NCBI GenBank assembly: GCA_913009475.1
Contig: CAJVYJ010000014.1
Location: forward strand, 1-18,219
DNA from: an uncultured Actinomycetes bacterium
GTDB taxonomy: Bacteria; Actinomycetota; Aquicultoria; CAJVYJ01
Reading direction: 5' to 3'
Length of the DNA stretch: 18,219 bases
Shown here in pieces: positions 1 through 6,213 of this stretch (position 1 is the stretch's first letter; each line of letters starts with the position of its first letter). Position numbers and translations under genes: made by a program. The notes beneath the pieces were generated by a model. The model did not search any database and was not told where the DNA came from. It was given only the letters and a program-made list of their open reading frames with translations.

Positions 1-96
1 GTTCATTTGTCTCTCGAAAAGATGCTGTCGTATTTCGAGTAATAGACTGAAGCCGGTTCTCTACAAAAGCAACCAATGCAAGGAAGGTAATATATA

Positions 97-2352
97 TTAA
101 TTTCTGAATGAATAGATTGTCGTCTGATTTTCAGTTTGTTTATATAGACCCGCTAGCTCGTCTTTTCCTGACCCATCAAAATTACCGCTTAATACTTTAG
201 TGGCAGCTCCATTCCAACCACCGGGACCGGAATCATAGTATTTAGTTACGGTGCTTAGGGTTTTACCTGTTGAGGGAAAGACAAATATGGCGCTGCGCGC
301 TCCACTATAACTATAAAATATGGCGAGGTCGTCTCGTCCGTTGCCGGTATAGTCACCGCTTGTTATCGTGGAGCCGCTCCAGTCCCAGTTACCGGCTCCG
401 GCCTGCCACCAAGCTTTAGCGGCGGAAAAGCTGCTTCCCTTAGACGGTAAGACAAATGCGGTAACATCTCTTTGGGTCGCATAACCATAAAGAATAGCCA
501 GATCATCACGGCCGTCTCCGGTGTAGTCACCAACGGTGAGCTTTGATGCGCTCCAATCCCAATTACCGGTTCCAGCCTTCCACCAAGCTTCGGCGGCGGA
601 AAAGCTACTTCCTTTAGACGGTAAGACAAAAGCGGTCACCGCTCTTTGAGTCGCGTAGCCGTAAAGAATGATAAAGTCGCTTAGACCGTCACCATTAAAA
701 TCGCCTGACTTTAGCATGGATCCGCTCCAATCCCAGTTGCCGGCTCCGGCATGCCACCATTCCTGAGCTCCTGTGAGTTTGGAACCATCGGATGGTAAGA
801 TAAACGCCTTTACATCCCTTTGTTTCTGATAGCCGTAGAGAATTCCCAGGTCCCATATTCCGTCTCCATTGTAATCACCTGAAGTCAGCATTGATCCTTC
901 CAAATCCCAGTTGCCGGCGCCGGAATCCCACCATATTTTAGGAGCGTTAAAACCACCGCCGGCATTTCCCTTGAAAAAGTACGCTTTTACTTCTCTTTTA
1001 GTTTTGTATCCATAGAGAGCCATGATGTCGTCAGTTCCGTCACCATCAAAGTCGCCTCTCGCCAACTTGGTCGCGTTCCAATTCCAAGCGCCGGGTTTGG
1101 AGCTCCAATAAGAAGTTGGATTGGGATATAAGGTAGTTGCGCCTACTACTTGGATAAATGAATTATCTGACGTGTTAGTAGTTTGTTGCGGTTCGATGAT
1201 AGAAGGTTTTGGTAAATAGCTGGTAGATACCGCGATATTAGACTCAAAGGAACCGTCTTCTTTTTGGTAGACATATAAAAAATATAACATCCGGCCATCG
1301 CTGGAGACCGACGGTTCGCCGACTCCGGCGATAGTTGTTGATTCGAAAGCGCTTACTACAAGTTGCGGCTTGCTCCACTTGTCCCAACCGCCGCCTAGCC
1401 TCTCGGATTTATAAATGCTGCTTCTGTCACTGGTACGATCTGAGGTGAAGTAGATGATTTTACCGTCTTTAGTCAAAAAAGGCTGCCAATCATTGTTATT
1501 TGAGTTCAACTGAGTTAGCGCTTTTGGCTTACTCCAACCTTTGTCAGATTTTAAAGAATAGTAGAGATCGCGATTGCCTTTGCCTCCGGGTCTGTCGGAA
1601 TCAAAGATAATAGTTTTGCCGTTGAAACTAATATTGGCGTTGCCGTCGTTATAGTTTGGATCTTGGTAGTTTATATTCGGAACCTTGGTCGGAATCGACC
1701 AACTATTTGTAGACAGGTTTTTTTCTGACATGTAAATATCCTCATTAGTACCGACAGTTTGTTTAGTAAAATAGAGTCTGTGGCCATCAGCCGAGATGGA
1801 AGGGGAATGTTCTTCGGAGACAGTACCATTCGTGTCTCCATTTATTGGCGCCGGAAGTGCTTTAACATCCCATGAATTGTTATCGTTCTTGGTTGCCTCG
1901 TATATATTGGAATTGCGAACTCCAAAATTATTATTTCTTTCCGGGCCTATAACATAATTTTCTTTAAACTTTTCAGGATCGGGATAAGTAGCATTGGGAT
2001 TATCTTTATCATACTCATGCAATAGGTCTGTTACATAGCTTTGGATATCGAGTGATATATAAGCAAAGTAAATTTTAGATCCGTTGTTTGGGTCAACGCT
2101 GACACCATCTTCCCAACCTCTTAAGTTGACCGGTGAAGGCAAGTTGACGGGGGACTGCCAATCTTGCTGCATTTTGATCTTCATCTTCGAGAGATCCGGC
2201 AGGACGGCTGCGTTTGCTTTGACGCTTGATGAAACGAGCGTTAAGAATACGATTAAAAAAAAGGAGATAAATCGGTATTTAAATGACGCGCAATTTATCA
2301 TTTTATGATCAGTAACTGTAATATCCTGGGAAAATACCGCCAGCCTATTCAC
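97..2352 (-). CDS. Exported beta-propeller (PD40/TolB-like) and VCBS/FG-GAP-type repeat protein
   Basis: Likely a secreted or surface protein of about 751 residues; function unknown. I chose the GTG start at 2352 because AGGGAG lies 8 bases upstream; a TTG two codons earlier (2358) is too close to it, and an ATG at 2301 (MINCASF) lacks a ribosome site. A hydrophobic stretch at about residues 28-40 followed by VKANA looks like a signal peptide with a long n-region. Residues ~170-390 hold repeats of the type SxDGxxLYFxSDR, as in PD40/TolB propellers. Residues ~420-750 hold about six units of ~58 residues (GNWDWSGS, then GDYxGDGxDDLAILYGY, then FVLPSKG, then WW). Their DxDGDGxDD segments resemble calcium-binding FG-GAP/VCBS blades. 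Ligand binding or adhesion is an inference. No enzymatic domain is visible. No convincing promoter was found in the AT-rich 260 bases upstream. Confidence 0.85.
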   Translation of the reverse strand: MNRLAVFSQDITVTDHKMINCASFKYRFISFFLIVFLTLVSSSVKANAAVLPDLSKMKIKMQQDWQSPVNLPSPVNLRGWEDGVSVDPNNGSKIYFAYISLDIQSYVTDLLHEYDKDNPNATYPDPEKFKENYVIGPERNNNFGVRNSNIYEATKNDNNSWDVKALPAPINGDTNGTVSEEHSPSISADGHRLYFTKQTVGTNEDIYMSEKNLSTNSWSIPTKVPNINYQDPNYNDGNANISFNGKTIIFDSDRPGGKGNRDLYYSLKSDKGWSKPKALTQLNSNNNDWQPFLTKDGKIIYFTSDRTSDRSSIYKSERLGGGWDKWSKPQLVVSAFESTTIAGVGEPSVSSDGRMLYFLYVYQKEDGSFESNIAVSTSYLPKPSIIEPQQTTNTSDNSFIQVVGATTLYPNPTSYWSSKPGAWNWNATKLARGDFDGDGTDDIMALYGYKTKREVKAYFFKGNAGGGFNAPKIWWDSGAGNWDLEGSMLTSGDYNGDGIWDLGILYGYQKQRDVKAFILPSDGSKLTGAQEWWHAGAGNWDWSGSMLKSGDFNGDGLSDFIILYGYATQRAVTAFVLPSKGSSFSAAEAWWKAGTGNWDWSASKLTVGDYTGDGRDDLAILYGYATQRDVTAFVLPSKGSSFSAAKAWWQAGAGNWDWSGSTITSGDYTGNGRDDLAIFYSYSGARSAIFVFPSTGKTLSTVTKYYDSGPGGWNGAATKVLSGNFDGSGKDELAGLYKQTENQTTIYSFRN
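224..1112 (-). repeat. In-gene tandem repeats, about 174-bp period
   Basis: This is the DNA underlying the C-terminal repeats of the gene at 97-2352. Units are ~174 bp (58 codons). The two most alike begin near 424 and 598 on the plus strand and share long nearly identical stretches around the codons for FVLPSKGSSFSAA and YGYATQR. The outer copies are more diverged, which suggests recent duplication in the middle of the array. Such a block is prone to copy-number change and to assembly collapse. Confidence 0.8.
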
Positions 2353-2616
2353 GTTCAAGTCTCCCTAATGCTGCTGATAAATAAGCACGTTATAAGTGGC
2401 TAGCATACTTAAATTTTCGCGTCTTGTTTCATCTAATCAGCGTTATTATCCGTATTGGTGTCTATAATTATTAATCTCGCATTAGTTATCTATCGGTGAA
2501 TTAAAATCAATATCAACTATGCTTTTGTACAGTATTTTTATCAGGAATTGATTTTGGATTAATGAGGATTAAGAGGTCGTTTTGTTTATAAGAGATGAAA
2601 TGATCAATTATTGCTG

Positions 2617-2622
2617 TATAAT
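2617..2622 (+). promoter_or_regulatory. -10 box TATAAT before the GC-rich segment and tRNA-Arg
   Basis: A perfect TATAAT directly preceded by TG lies in AT-rich DNA. No good -35 is present at 16-18 bp (GATGAA-like at best). Transcription would begin near 2629, just before the GC-rich structured segment, and could read on into the tRNA. The 264 bases from 2353 to 2616 hold no gene that I can see. Confidence 0.5.
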
Positions 2623-2628
2623 AGAGCC

Positions 2629-2786
2629 GGCAAAAAACGGGAAGTCGAATTGATTAAAGGGTTTTGGGCCACGCTCCCGGGAAGCGAGCCTCGCTCGGGA
2701 GGGTTCACGGCGAAGCCGGGTGGGGCCCGGCGGGAAAAAGCGAGCGACGGGTCGGTGGGTTCGAATCCCGGGGATTCGACGGCCCT
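2629..2786 (+). ncRNA. Candidate structured RNA of unknown family, upstream of tRNA-Arg
   Basis: A sharply GC-rich block stands in AT-rich surroundings. GTCGAAT (2644-2650) pairs with ATTCGAC (2774-2780), closing the element. Inside, CTCCCG (2674-2679) pairs with CGGGAG (2696-2701), continued after a 3-base bulge by AGCGA (2683-2687) with TCGCT (2691-2695) around a GCC loop. A second hairpin is GCCGGG (2715-2720), loop TGGGG, CCCGGC (2726-2731). GGGTTCGAATCCC (2757-2769) matches a tRNA T-arm and is identical to 13 bases of the tRNA that follows. I could not build a tRNA, tRNA-Sec, tmRNA, SRP, RNase P or 6S structure from it, and there is no terminal CCA. Open frames across it on both strands look accidental. 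It may be a novel RNA, a tRNA-derived relic or a processed leader; that it is transcribed is inferred from the -10 box. Confidence 0.4.
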
Positions 2787-2812
2787 GATTATATGAAATA
2801 TTATTTTATTAT

Positions 2813-2889
2813 GCGCCTGTAGCTCAGTTGGATAGAGCATCGGACTTCTAATCCGAGGGTCGGGGGTTCGAATCCCTCCAGGCGCGCCA
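2813..2889 (+). tRNA. tRNA-Arg (anticodon TCT)
   Basis: This is a canonical 77-nt tRNA with encoded CCA. The acceptor GCGCCTG (2813-2819) pairs with CAGGCGC (2879-2885), followed by discriminator G and CCA (2887-2889). The D-stem is GCTC/GAGC. The anticodon stem TCGGA/TCCGA encloses the loop CTTCTAA, with anticodon TCT at 2847-2849. The T-arm is GGGGG-TTCGAAT-CCCTC with one G-U pair. It reads AGA codons and, with wobble, AGG. Its CCA is the first three bases of a 19-bp inverted repeat. Confidence 0.97.
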
Positions 2890-3012
2890 GAGTGCTTACA
2901 AGGGGTGTCTACGTCGTCAGCCTACGATTATTTTCGGGTCGAGTACCTACGTGTACACTCGGCCTCAAATAATCTTGACTTCCTTGTATCCATCCCCTTG
3001 TAAGCACTCTGG
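2887..3012. repeat. 19-bp perfect inverted repeat abutting the tRNA 3' end
   Basis: CCAGAGTGCTTACAAGGGG (2887-2905) is the exact reverse complement of 2994-3012. The 88 bases between contain a further hairpin: TTATTT, then GGGTCGAGT pairing with ACTCGGCCT (two G-U), then AAATAA. The left arm begins with the tRNA CCA. The arrangement could form a long structured 3' trailer or a cruciform, or it could mark an insertion or inversion at the tRNA end. Confidence 0.85.
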
Positions 3013-3262
3013 TACCAATAATTAATAGGAATACGAATTCTTGGATATGGCATTTACGTCGTCAGCCTACGATTATTTTCGGGTCGAGTACCTACGTGTA
3101 CACTCGGCCTCAAATAAGCCTGGCTTCCTACCATCTATCCACTGGCAAGCACTCTGGTATCTATTATTTTTAGGGATACAAATCCTCGGATGGGTTATCT
3201 ACGTTGTCAGTCTACAAGTTTTTTAGGTCACATCAGCAAGTGTATGCTTTTCTTAAAAAGTT
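2910..3262. repeat. Three 145-bp tandem units with an invariant 63-bp core
   Basis: Cores start at 2910, 3055 and 3200, exactly 145 bases apart. The first two cores (2910-2972 and 3055-3117) are identical over 63 bases; the third (from 3200, TACGTTGTCAGTCTAC) is clearly diverged. The 82-bp linkers after the first and second cores align without gaps at about 70% identity by hand count. The core carries the hairpin described for the inverted repeat at 2887. In one plus-strand frame the unit can encode a hydrophobic peptide (ILGWVIYVVSL), but stop codons interrupt it, so a gene is not supported. This accounts for the gene-free stretch 2890-3276. Confidence 0.85.
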
Positions 3263-3276
3263 TGGCAAGAGTAATA

Positions 3277-4473
3277 TCAAGACTCTAAGGCCATAATATC
3301 AGCGGCATCCCGACCTTGTCTGATAAGCTCGGCCATAAGCCGCATGGTCCGCTCGGTATGGTTGAAGAAATCTTTAAGGCCGGCGCATAGCCAGTTTAAT
3401 CCCGGCTCTCCGCTGGGCGTAACAGCGATGCGGTTTTTAGGGCAGCCGCCAAAACATGTAAATTTATAATGACATTTCAAGCAATCGTTAGGTAAAAATT
3501 CGTGCTTTATATTACCGAATCTGCGCTGTTGTTTTGAAACAGCCAATTTTTTTAGCGGTGTTTCCATTATGTTGCCAAGTAAATGATAATTTTCCACGAA
3601 GTGATCGCAGGAATAAAGATCGCCGTTGTGTTCCAGCGCTAACCCTTGGCCACACGTCGGCTGGAATATACACAGGGTCGATTGGCCCATGAGATATGAG
3701 GCCAGAACACCGTCGAATATTTGTACAAACATTTTTCCTACATCTCTTCGGACCCATTCATTAAAGACTGCAATAAGGAATTTCCCATACGCTCCTCCGT
3801 CAACGCTGCGTTCGCTGACTGTTGGGATTCCACCCAGCCGTGCGTTTCCGCGCGGTTCGACAATGGGGATGAACTGCAGGTATCGGGCGCCGAGCTCGTC
3901 TCGAAAAAAGCGGTAGACATCCAGAGGCCACCGGTGATTCATGGCGTTTACTGTAGTTAGAACGTTGAATTCTACACCACTTTTTTGCATCAGGCGTACC
4001 GCCGTAAAAACCTTGTTAAAAACAGAGTGGCCTGTCTTGTCATGGCGGTAGGCATCGTGCAGTTCTTTAGGGCCGTCCAGGCTTAGGCCCACCAGAAAGT
4101 TGTTCTCTCGCAAGAATTCGGCCCATTCCTCGTCAAGTAGTATACCGTTAGTCTGAATAGTATTCTCTATGGTGACGCCAGCTTTGGAGTAAGGCTTTTC
4201 GAACTCTATGGCTCTACGGAAGAAATCCAGCCCCATTAATGTCGGCTCACCGCCTTGCCAGGCAATAGTGACGTGGGGAACCTCCTGAGATTGAATCGTT
4301 TGGCGGATATATTCCTTCATGACGTTATCATTCATAAGCAGCACACTATTAGGGTAGAGCTCGCCCTTTTTTTGATAAAAGCAGTAGTCGCAAGCGAGGT
4401 TGCAACGGGCGCCCGCTGGTTTGGCCATGACATGAAATGATGTTGGTTCAATATTATTTGGTTGTTTTTTCAA
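3277..4473 (-). CDS. Radical SAM/SPASM anaerobic sulfatase-maturating-type enzyme
   Basis: In the known family (anSME; AslB/ChuR-like) the enzyme oxidises an active-site Cys or Ser of a sulfatase to formylglycine in the cytoplasm without oxygen, using S-adenosylmethionine and [4Fe-4S] clusters. The sequence shows the radical SAM cluster motif CNLACDYC (Cys24, 28, 31), the GGEP motif, and a C-terminal SPASM region with CGQGLALEHNGDLYSCDHF and CLKCHYKFTCFGGCPKNR. The Asp of SCDHF probably corresponds to the catalytic base of characterised anSMEs. Its 398 residues fit the family. The TTG start at 4473 has no clear ribosome site and overlaps a tiny upstream frame by TTGA; an ATG at 4428 (MAKPAG) is the alternative. 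It lies 33 bases after the broken transporter. No sulfatase is in the window, so the substrate is unknown. Confidence 0.88.
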   Translation of the reverse strand: MKKQPNNIEPTSFHVMAKPAGARCNLACDYCFYQKKGELYPNSVLLMNDNVMKEYIRQTIQSQEVPHVTIAWQGGEPTLMGLDFFRRAIEFEKPYSKAGVTIENTIQTNGILLDEEWAEFLRENNFLVGLSLDGPKELHDAYRHDKTGHSVFNKVFTAVRLMQKSGVEFNVLTTVNAMNHRWPLDVYRFFRDELGARYLQFIPIVEPRGNARLGGIPTVSERSVDGGAYGKFLIAVFNEWVRRDVGKMFVQIFDGVLASYLMGQSTLCIFQPTCGQGLALEHNGDLYSCDHFVENYHLLGNIMETPLKKLAVSKQQRRFGNIKHEFLPNDCLKCHYKFTCFGGCPKNRIAVTPSGEPGLNWLCAGLKDFFNHTERTMRLMAELIRQGRDAADIMALES

Positions 4474-4490
4474 GAGATCGCTGATGTCAT
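4470..4490 (-). CDS. Possible 6-codon leader frame coupled to the maturase
   Basis: On the minus strand AGGA, six bases, then ATG opens the frame MTSAIS, whose TGA overlaps the TTG start of the maturase as TTGA. The maturase itself lacks a ribosome site, so termination-reinitiation coupling is plausible. Chance, or a frameshift error near the true N-terminus, is equally possible. Confidence 0.25.
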   Translation of the reverse strand: MTSAIS

Positions 4491-4506
4491 AAGTTGTCCT
4501 ATGGAA

Positions 4507-5389
4507 CTAAGCGGCTTTCCTCAGATTTTTCTTATCGGCCGTTTTATCCTTATTTGATTTGGCCCATTGGCCTGCGGTAAGCGAACCACCAACCACTGCC
4601 AGCATCGCGTAGACCAAAGCGACTATGGTGACCAGAGGCTGGAGTGGAGCTGCCAGTAACAGCGCGACCGCGTTATTGCGAATTGTCCCGGTGGTGGCGG
4701 TGACTCGCCGGGTCTCTTCCTGCGGTCCGCCAAGAACATAACCTAGAATAAGCGACGCTATAACCAAGAGAACGGAAATCAGCAGGGCTAATGAACCGAT
4801 TACGCTGATAACAGCCGATAACTGTGACACGACCATAAGTATTACCACGAATACCAGAGAGATATTTGAGATTTGGTCTATGCTGGGCTTCCAACCCTCA
4901 GCCAGCTCGTTATAGACGGCTTTTAATCCCAGACCTATGATTAGGGGTACTAGCTCTAATAGGACGAGAGTCTGCAAAATTACTAACGGGGTCCAAGGAA
5001 AAGTCGCCCGGCAACAGCAGAGAAGCCGATAAGGGTATGGTAATGATTGATATCATAGCCAGCAGAAACATGGAGCCGATAGAGTAAGGAACATCGCCGT
5101 TTTCTACTTGAGCCAACTTGGGTCCAAAGGGCGCACCCGGACAAATGGCAACTAGGATGATACCGGTAGCTACTGCTTCTTTAATAGGAAATAGAAGTGT
5201 AAATATAAACGCGATTGCCGGGATAAGGATGATATTTAGGATAACCGCTCTGGTCATCAGGTTATAGCGCTTAAGTGGTTCTTTAAGTTGGCTTGCCGTA
5301 TAGCTTATACCTATACCCAGGAATGTGGTGATCATAAACGCGTAAAGAAATCCATTATAAATAATATCAAAAAGATCTTTAGCGGTCAT
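4507..5389 (-). pseudogene. Bile acid:sodium symporter (BASS) family transporter, split by one frameshift
   Basis: Two overlapping minus-strand frames together read as one membrane transporter of about 293 residues, the usual BASS size. The N-terminal part (from ATG 5389, MTAKDLFDII) contains hydrophobic segments and VAICPGAPFGPKLAQ, and runs in frame to GDFSLDP. The C-terminal part continues as LVILQTLVLLELVPLIIG and contains TGTIRNNAVALLLA, a typical BASS region. Frames switch at the GGGG run at 4988-4991 (CCCC on the coding strand); removing one base restores DPLVILQTL and an unbroken protein. Both halves look otherwise intact, so a recent mutation or a consensus error is more likely than decay. 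The family imports organic anions with sodium; the substrate here is unknown. The maturase follows in the same direction. Confidence 0.82.
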
Positions 5390-5761
5390 ATTTACTCATG
5401 CTTTACTTATTACCTGTTTAATTAGTCCGCCTTGAACGGATTTTTAAGGATATTTGACAAGCTCCCACTTTAGAATAATAGGTACCCAATTATAAGTAAG
5501 GTCGAAACATCAGATATTTATTTTTATTAAATAAGTTTTAATTGAAGCCAAAGATTACAAGCCTGATTAGAAGCCTTGTTGGTTTATTCTTCCGAAACGA
5601 AAATAATAGGTTGTAGCAGACGGTATTTTAGCCCTGGTTTTAGGTTAGATCTATCAAGGAATCCTATTTTAAGAGTATGTCGAAATCTGGCCCCAAAGCT
5701 TTTATTTATCGTGTTCGAGAATTGTAAATTATCGAAAAATTATTTTTAATAAAGATCGGCG
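5390..5761. other. Gene-free AT-rich spacer
   Basis: These 372 bases lie upstream of the BASS gene and downstream of the DUF5661 gene, both on the minus strand. I see no coding frame, tRNA or strong hairpin. TTGACA occurs on the plus strand at 5454-5459 but lacks a -10 at proper spacing. The promoter for the transporter is presumably here but cannot be placed. Confidence 0.6.
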
Positions 5762-6037
5762 CTAGTCACTAGTACCGTAAAACCTCTCGGCCTCTTCCTC
5801 CATCTCGTTAAGTCTGGTGTAATAATCGGGAAATTCATTAAGATGAGCCAAGGCGATTTTGCCGGTTACTAACGGGTCATCGTCAGTGACGTTGGTTGTC
5901 GGGTCGACGGTGCCGTGTTCCAACTCGACGTCCATGCCCATACGAAATTGCTCGATGTCGAACTTATCCCATTTAAGTTTTAATTCTTCGCCGATATTTT
6001 TTGCCTCTTCGGTGGTAAAACTATTTTTAGATGTCAT
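5762..6037 (-). CDS. DUF5661-like small protein
   Basis: The 91-residue acidic protein has the pattern FTTEEAKNIGEELKLKWDKF, then FRMGMDVELEHG, then TNVTDDDPLVTGKIALAHL, then PDYYTRL. I recognise this as resembling the DUF5661 family, whose function is not established. There is no signal peptide or membrane segment. The ATG at 6037 has a good ribosome site (GAAAGGA, about 7 bases upstream). A promoter with TTTACA, 17 bp, TATAAT lies at 6104-6132. The gene is divergent from tig, so the two share one intergenic control region. Confidence 0.85.
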   Translation of the reverse strand: MTSKNSFTTEEAKNIGEELKLKWDKFDIEQFRMGMDVELEHGTVDPTTNVTDDDPLVTGKIALAHLNEFPDYYTRLNEMEEEAERFYGTSD

Positions 6038-6103
6038 GTTAATCCTTTCTTGAATGCGTCGGGGTAATAAGTCACGGAAACTGAATTAATTTATCTATTA
6101 ATA

Positions 6104-6132
6104 ATTATAATCAAGCACTTGGTTTTTGTAAA
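6104..6132 (-). promoter_or_regulatory. Promoter of the DUF5661-like gene
   Basis: Reading the minus strand, -35 TTTACA (6132-6127) and -10 TATAAT (6109-6104) are separated by exactly 17 bp, a strong vegetative-sigma match. Transcription would start near 6097, giving a leader of about 60 bases before the ATG at 6037. A small inverted repeat GGTTTT-TGT-AAAACC (6121-6135) covers the -35. Confidence 0.7.
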
Positions 6133-6144
6133 ACCGTTCTAATC

Positions 6145-6173
6145 TTTACATTGCGTAAACGTCAATGTAATAT
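6145..6173 (+). promoter_or_regulatory. Promoter of tig-clpP-clpX
   Basis: The -35 TTTACA (6145-6150) and -10 TAATAT (6168-6173) are 17 bp apart on the plus strand. Expected start is near 6180, leaving a leader of about 34 bases. It uses the same -35 hexamer as the divergent DUF5661 promoter. Confidence 0.6.
6146..6170. promoter_or_regulatory. Inverted repeat over the tig promoter (operator candidate)
   Basis: TTACATTG (6146-6153) and CAATGTAA (6163-6170) are perfect 8-bp arms with a 9-bp spacer. The site spans almost the whole -35 to -10 region of the tig promoter, as a repressor operator would. Its arm-N9-arm geometry recalls CIRCE (9-N9-9), but the sequence is not CIRCE and not a ClgR-type site as I remember it. 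No regulator gene is nearby. Confidence 0.45.
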
Positions 6174-6213
6174 ACTACATTAAATCTTAAAAACTATGTA
6201 TATGGAGATAATT

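Noticed and set aside
2640..2786. tRNA-Sec, tmRNA or another known tRNA in the GC-rich block
   Set aside because: A T-arm-like motif is present, but no D-arm, anticodon arm or CCA could be fitted, and the T-stem is mismatched at its base.
2604..2840. Protein-coding frames on both strands over the GC-rich block
   Set aside because: They overlap a strongly structured segment and part of the tRNA, lack ribosome sites and have the look of tRNA-shadow translations.
3041..3226. A 61-residue hydrophobic protein on the plus strand
   Set aside because: The frame lies within the 145-bp repeats, and the corresponding frame in the first unit has stops; no ribosome site.
2890..3262. CRISPR array or integron attC sites
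   Set aside because: Only three units, 63-bp cores with related rather than unique linkers, no cas or integrase gene, and no RYYYAAC/GTTRRRY ends.
3512..3960. Several 60-96-residue frames on both strands inside the maturase gene
   Set aside because: They are other-frame shadows of a well-supported radical SAM gene.
5454..5476. Plus-strand promoter TTGACA ... TAGAAT in the 5390-5761 spacer
   Set aside because: Spacing is only 11 bp and no plus-strand gene follows for several hundred bases.
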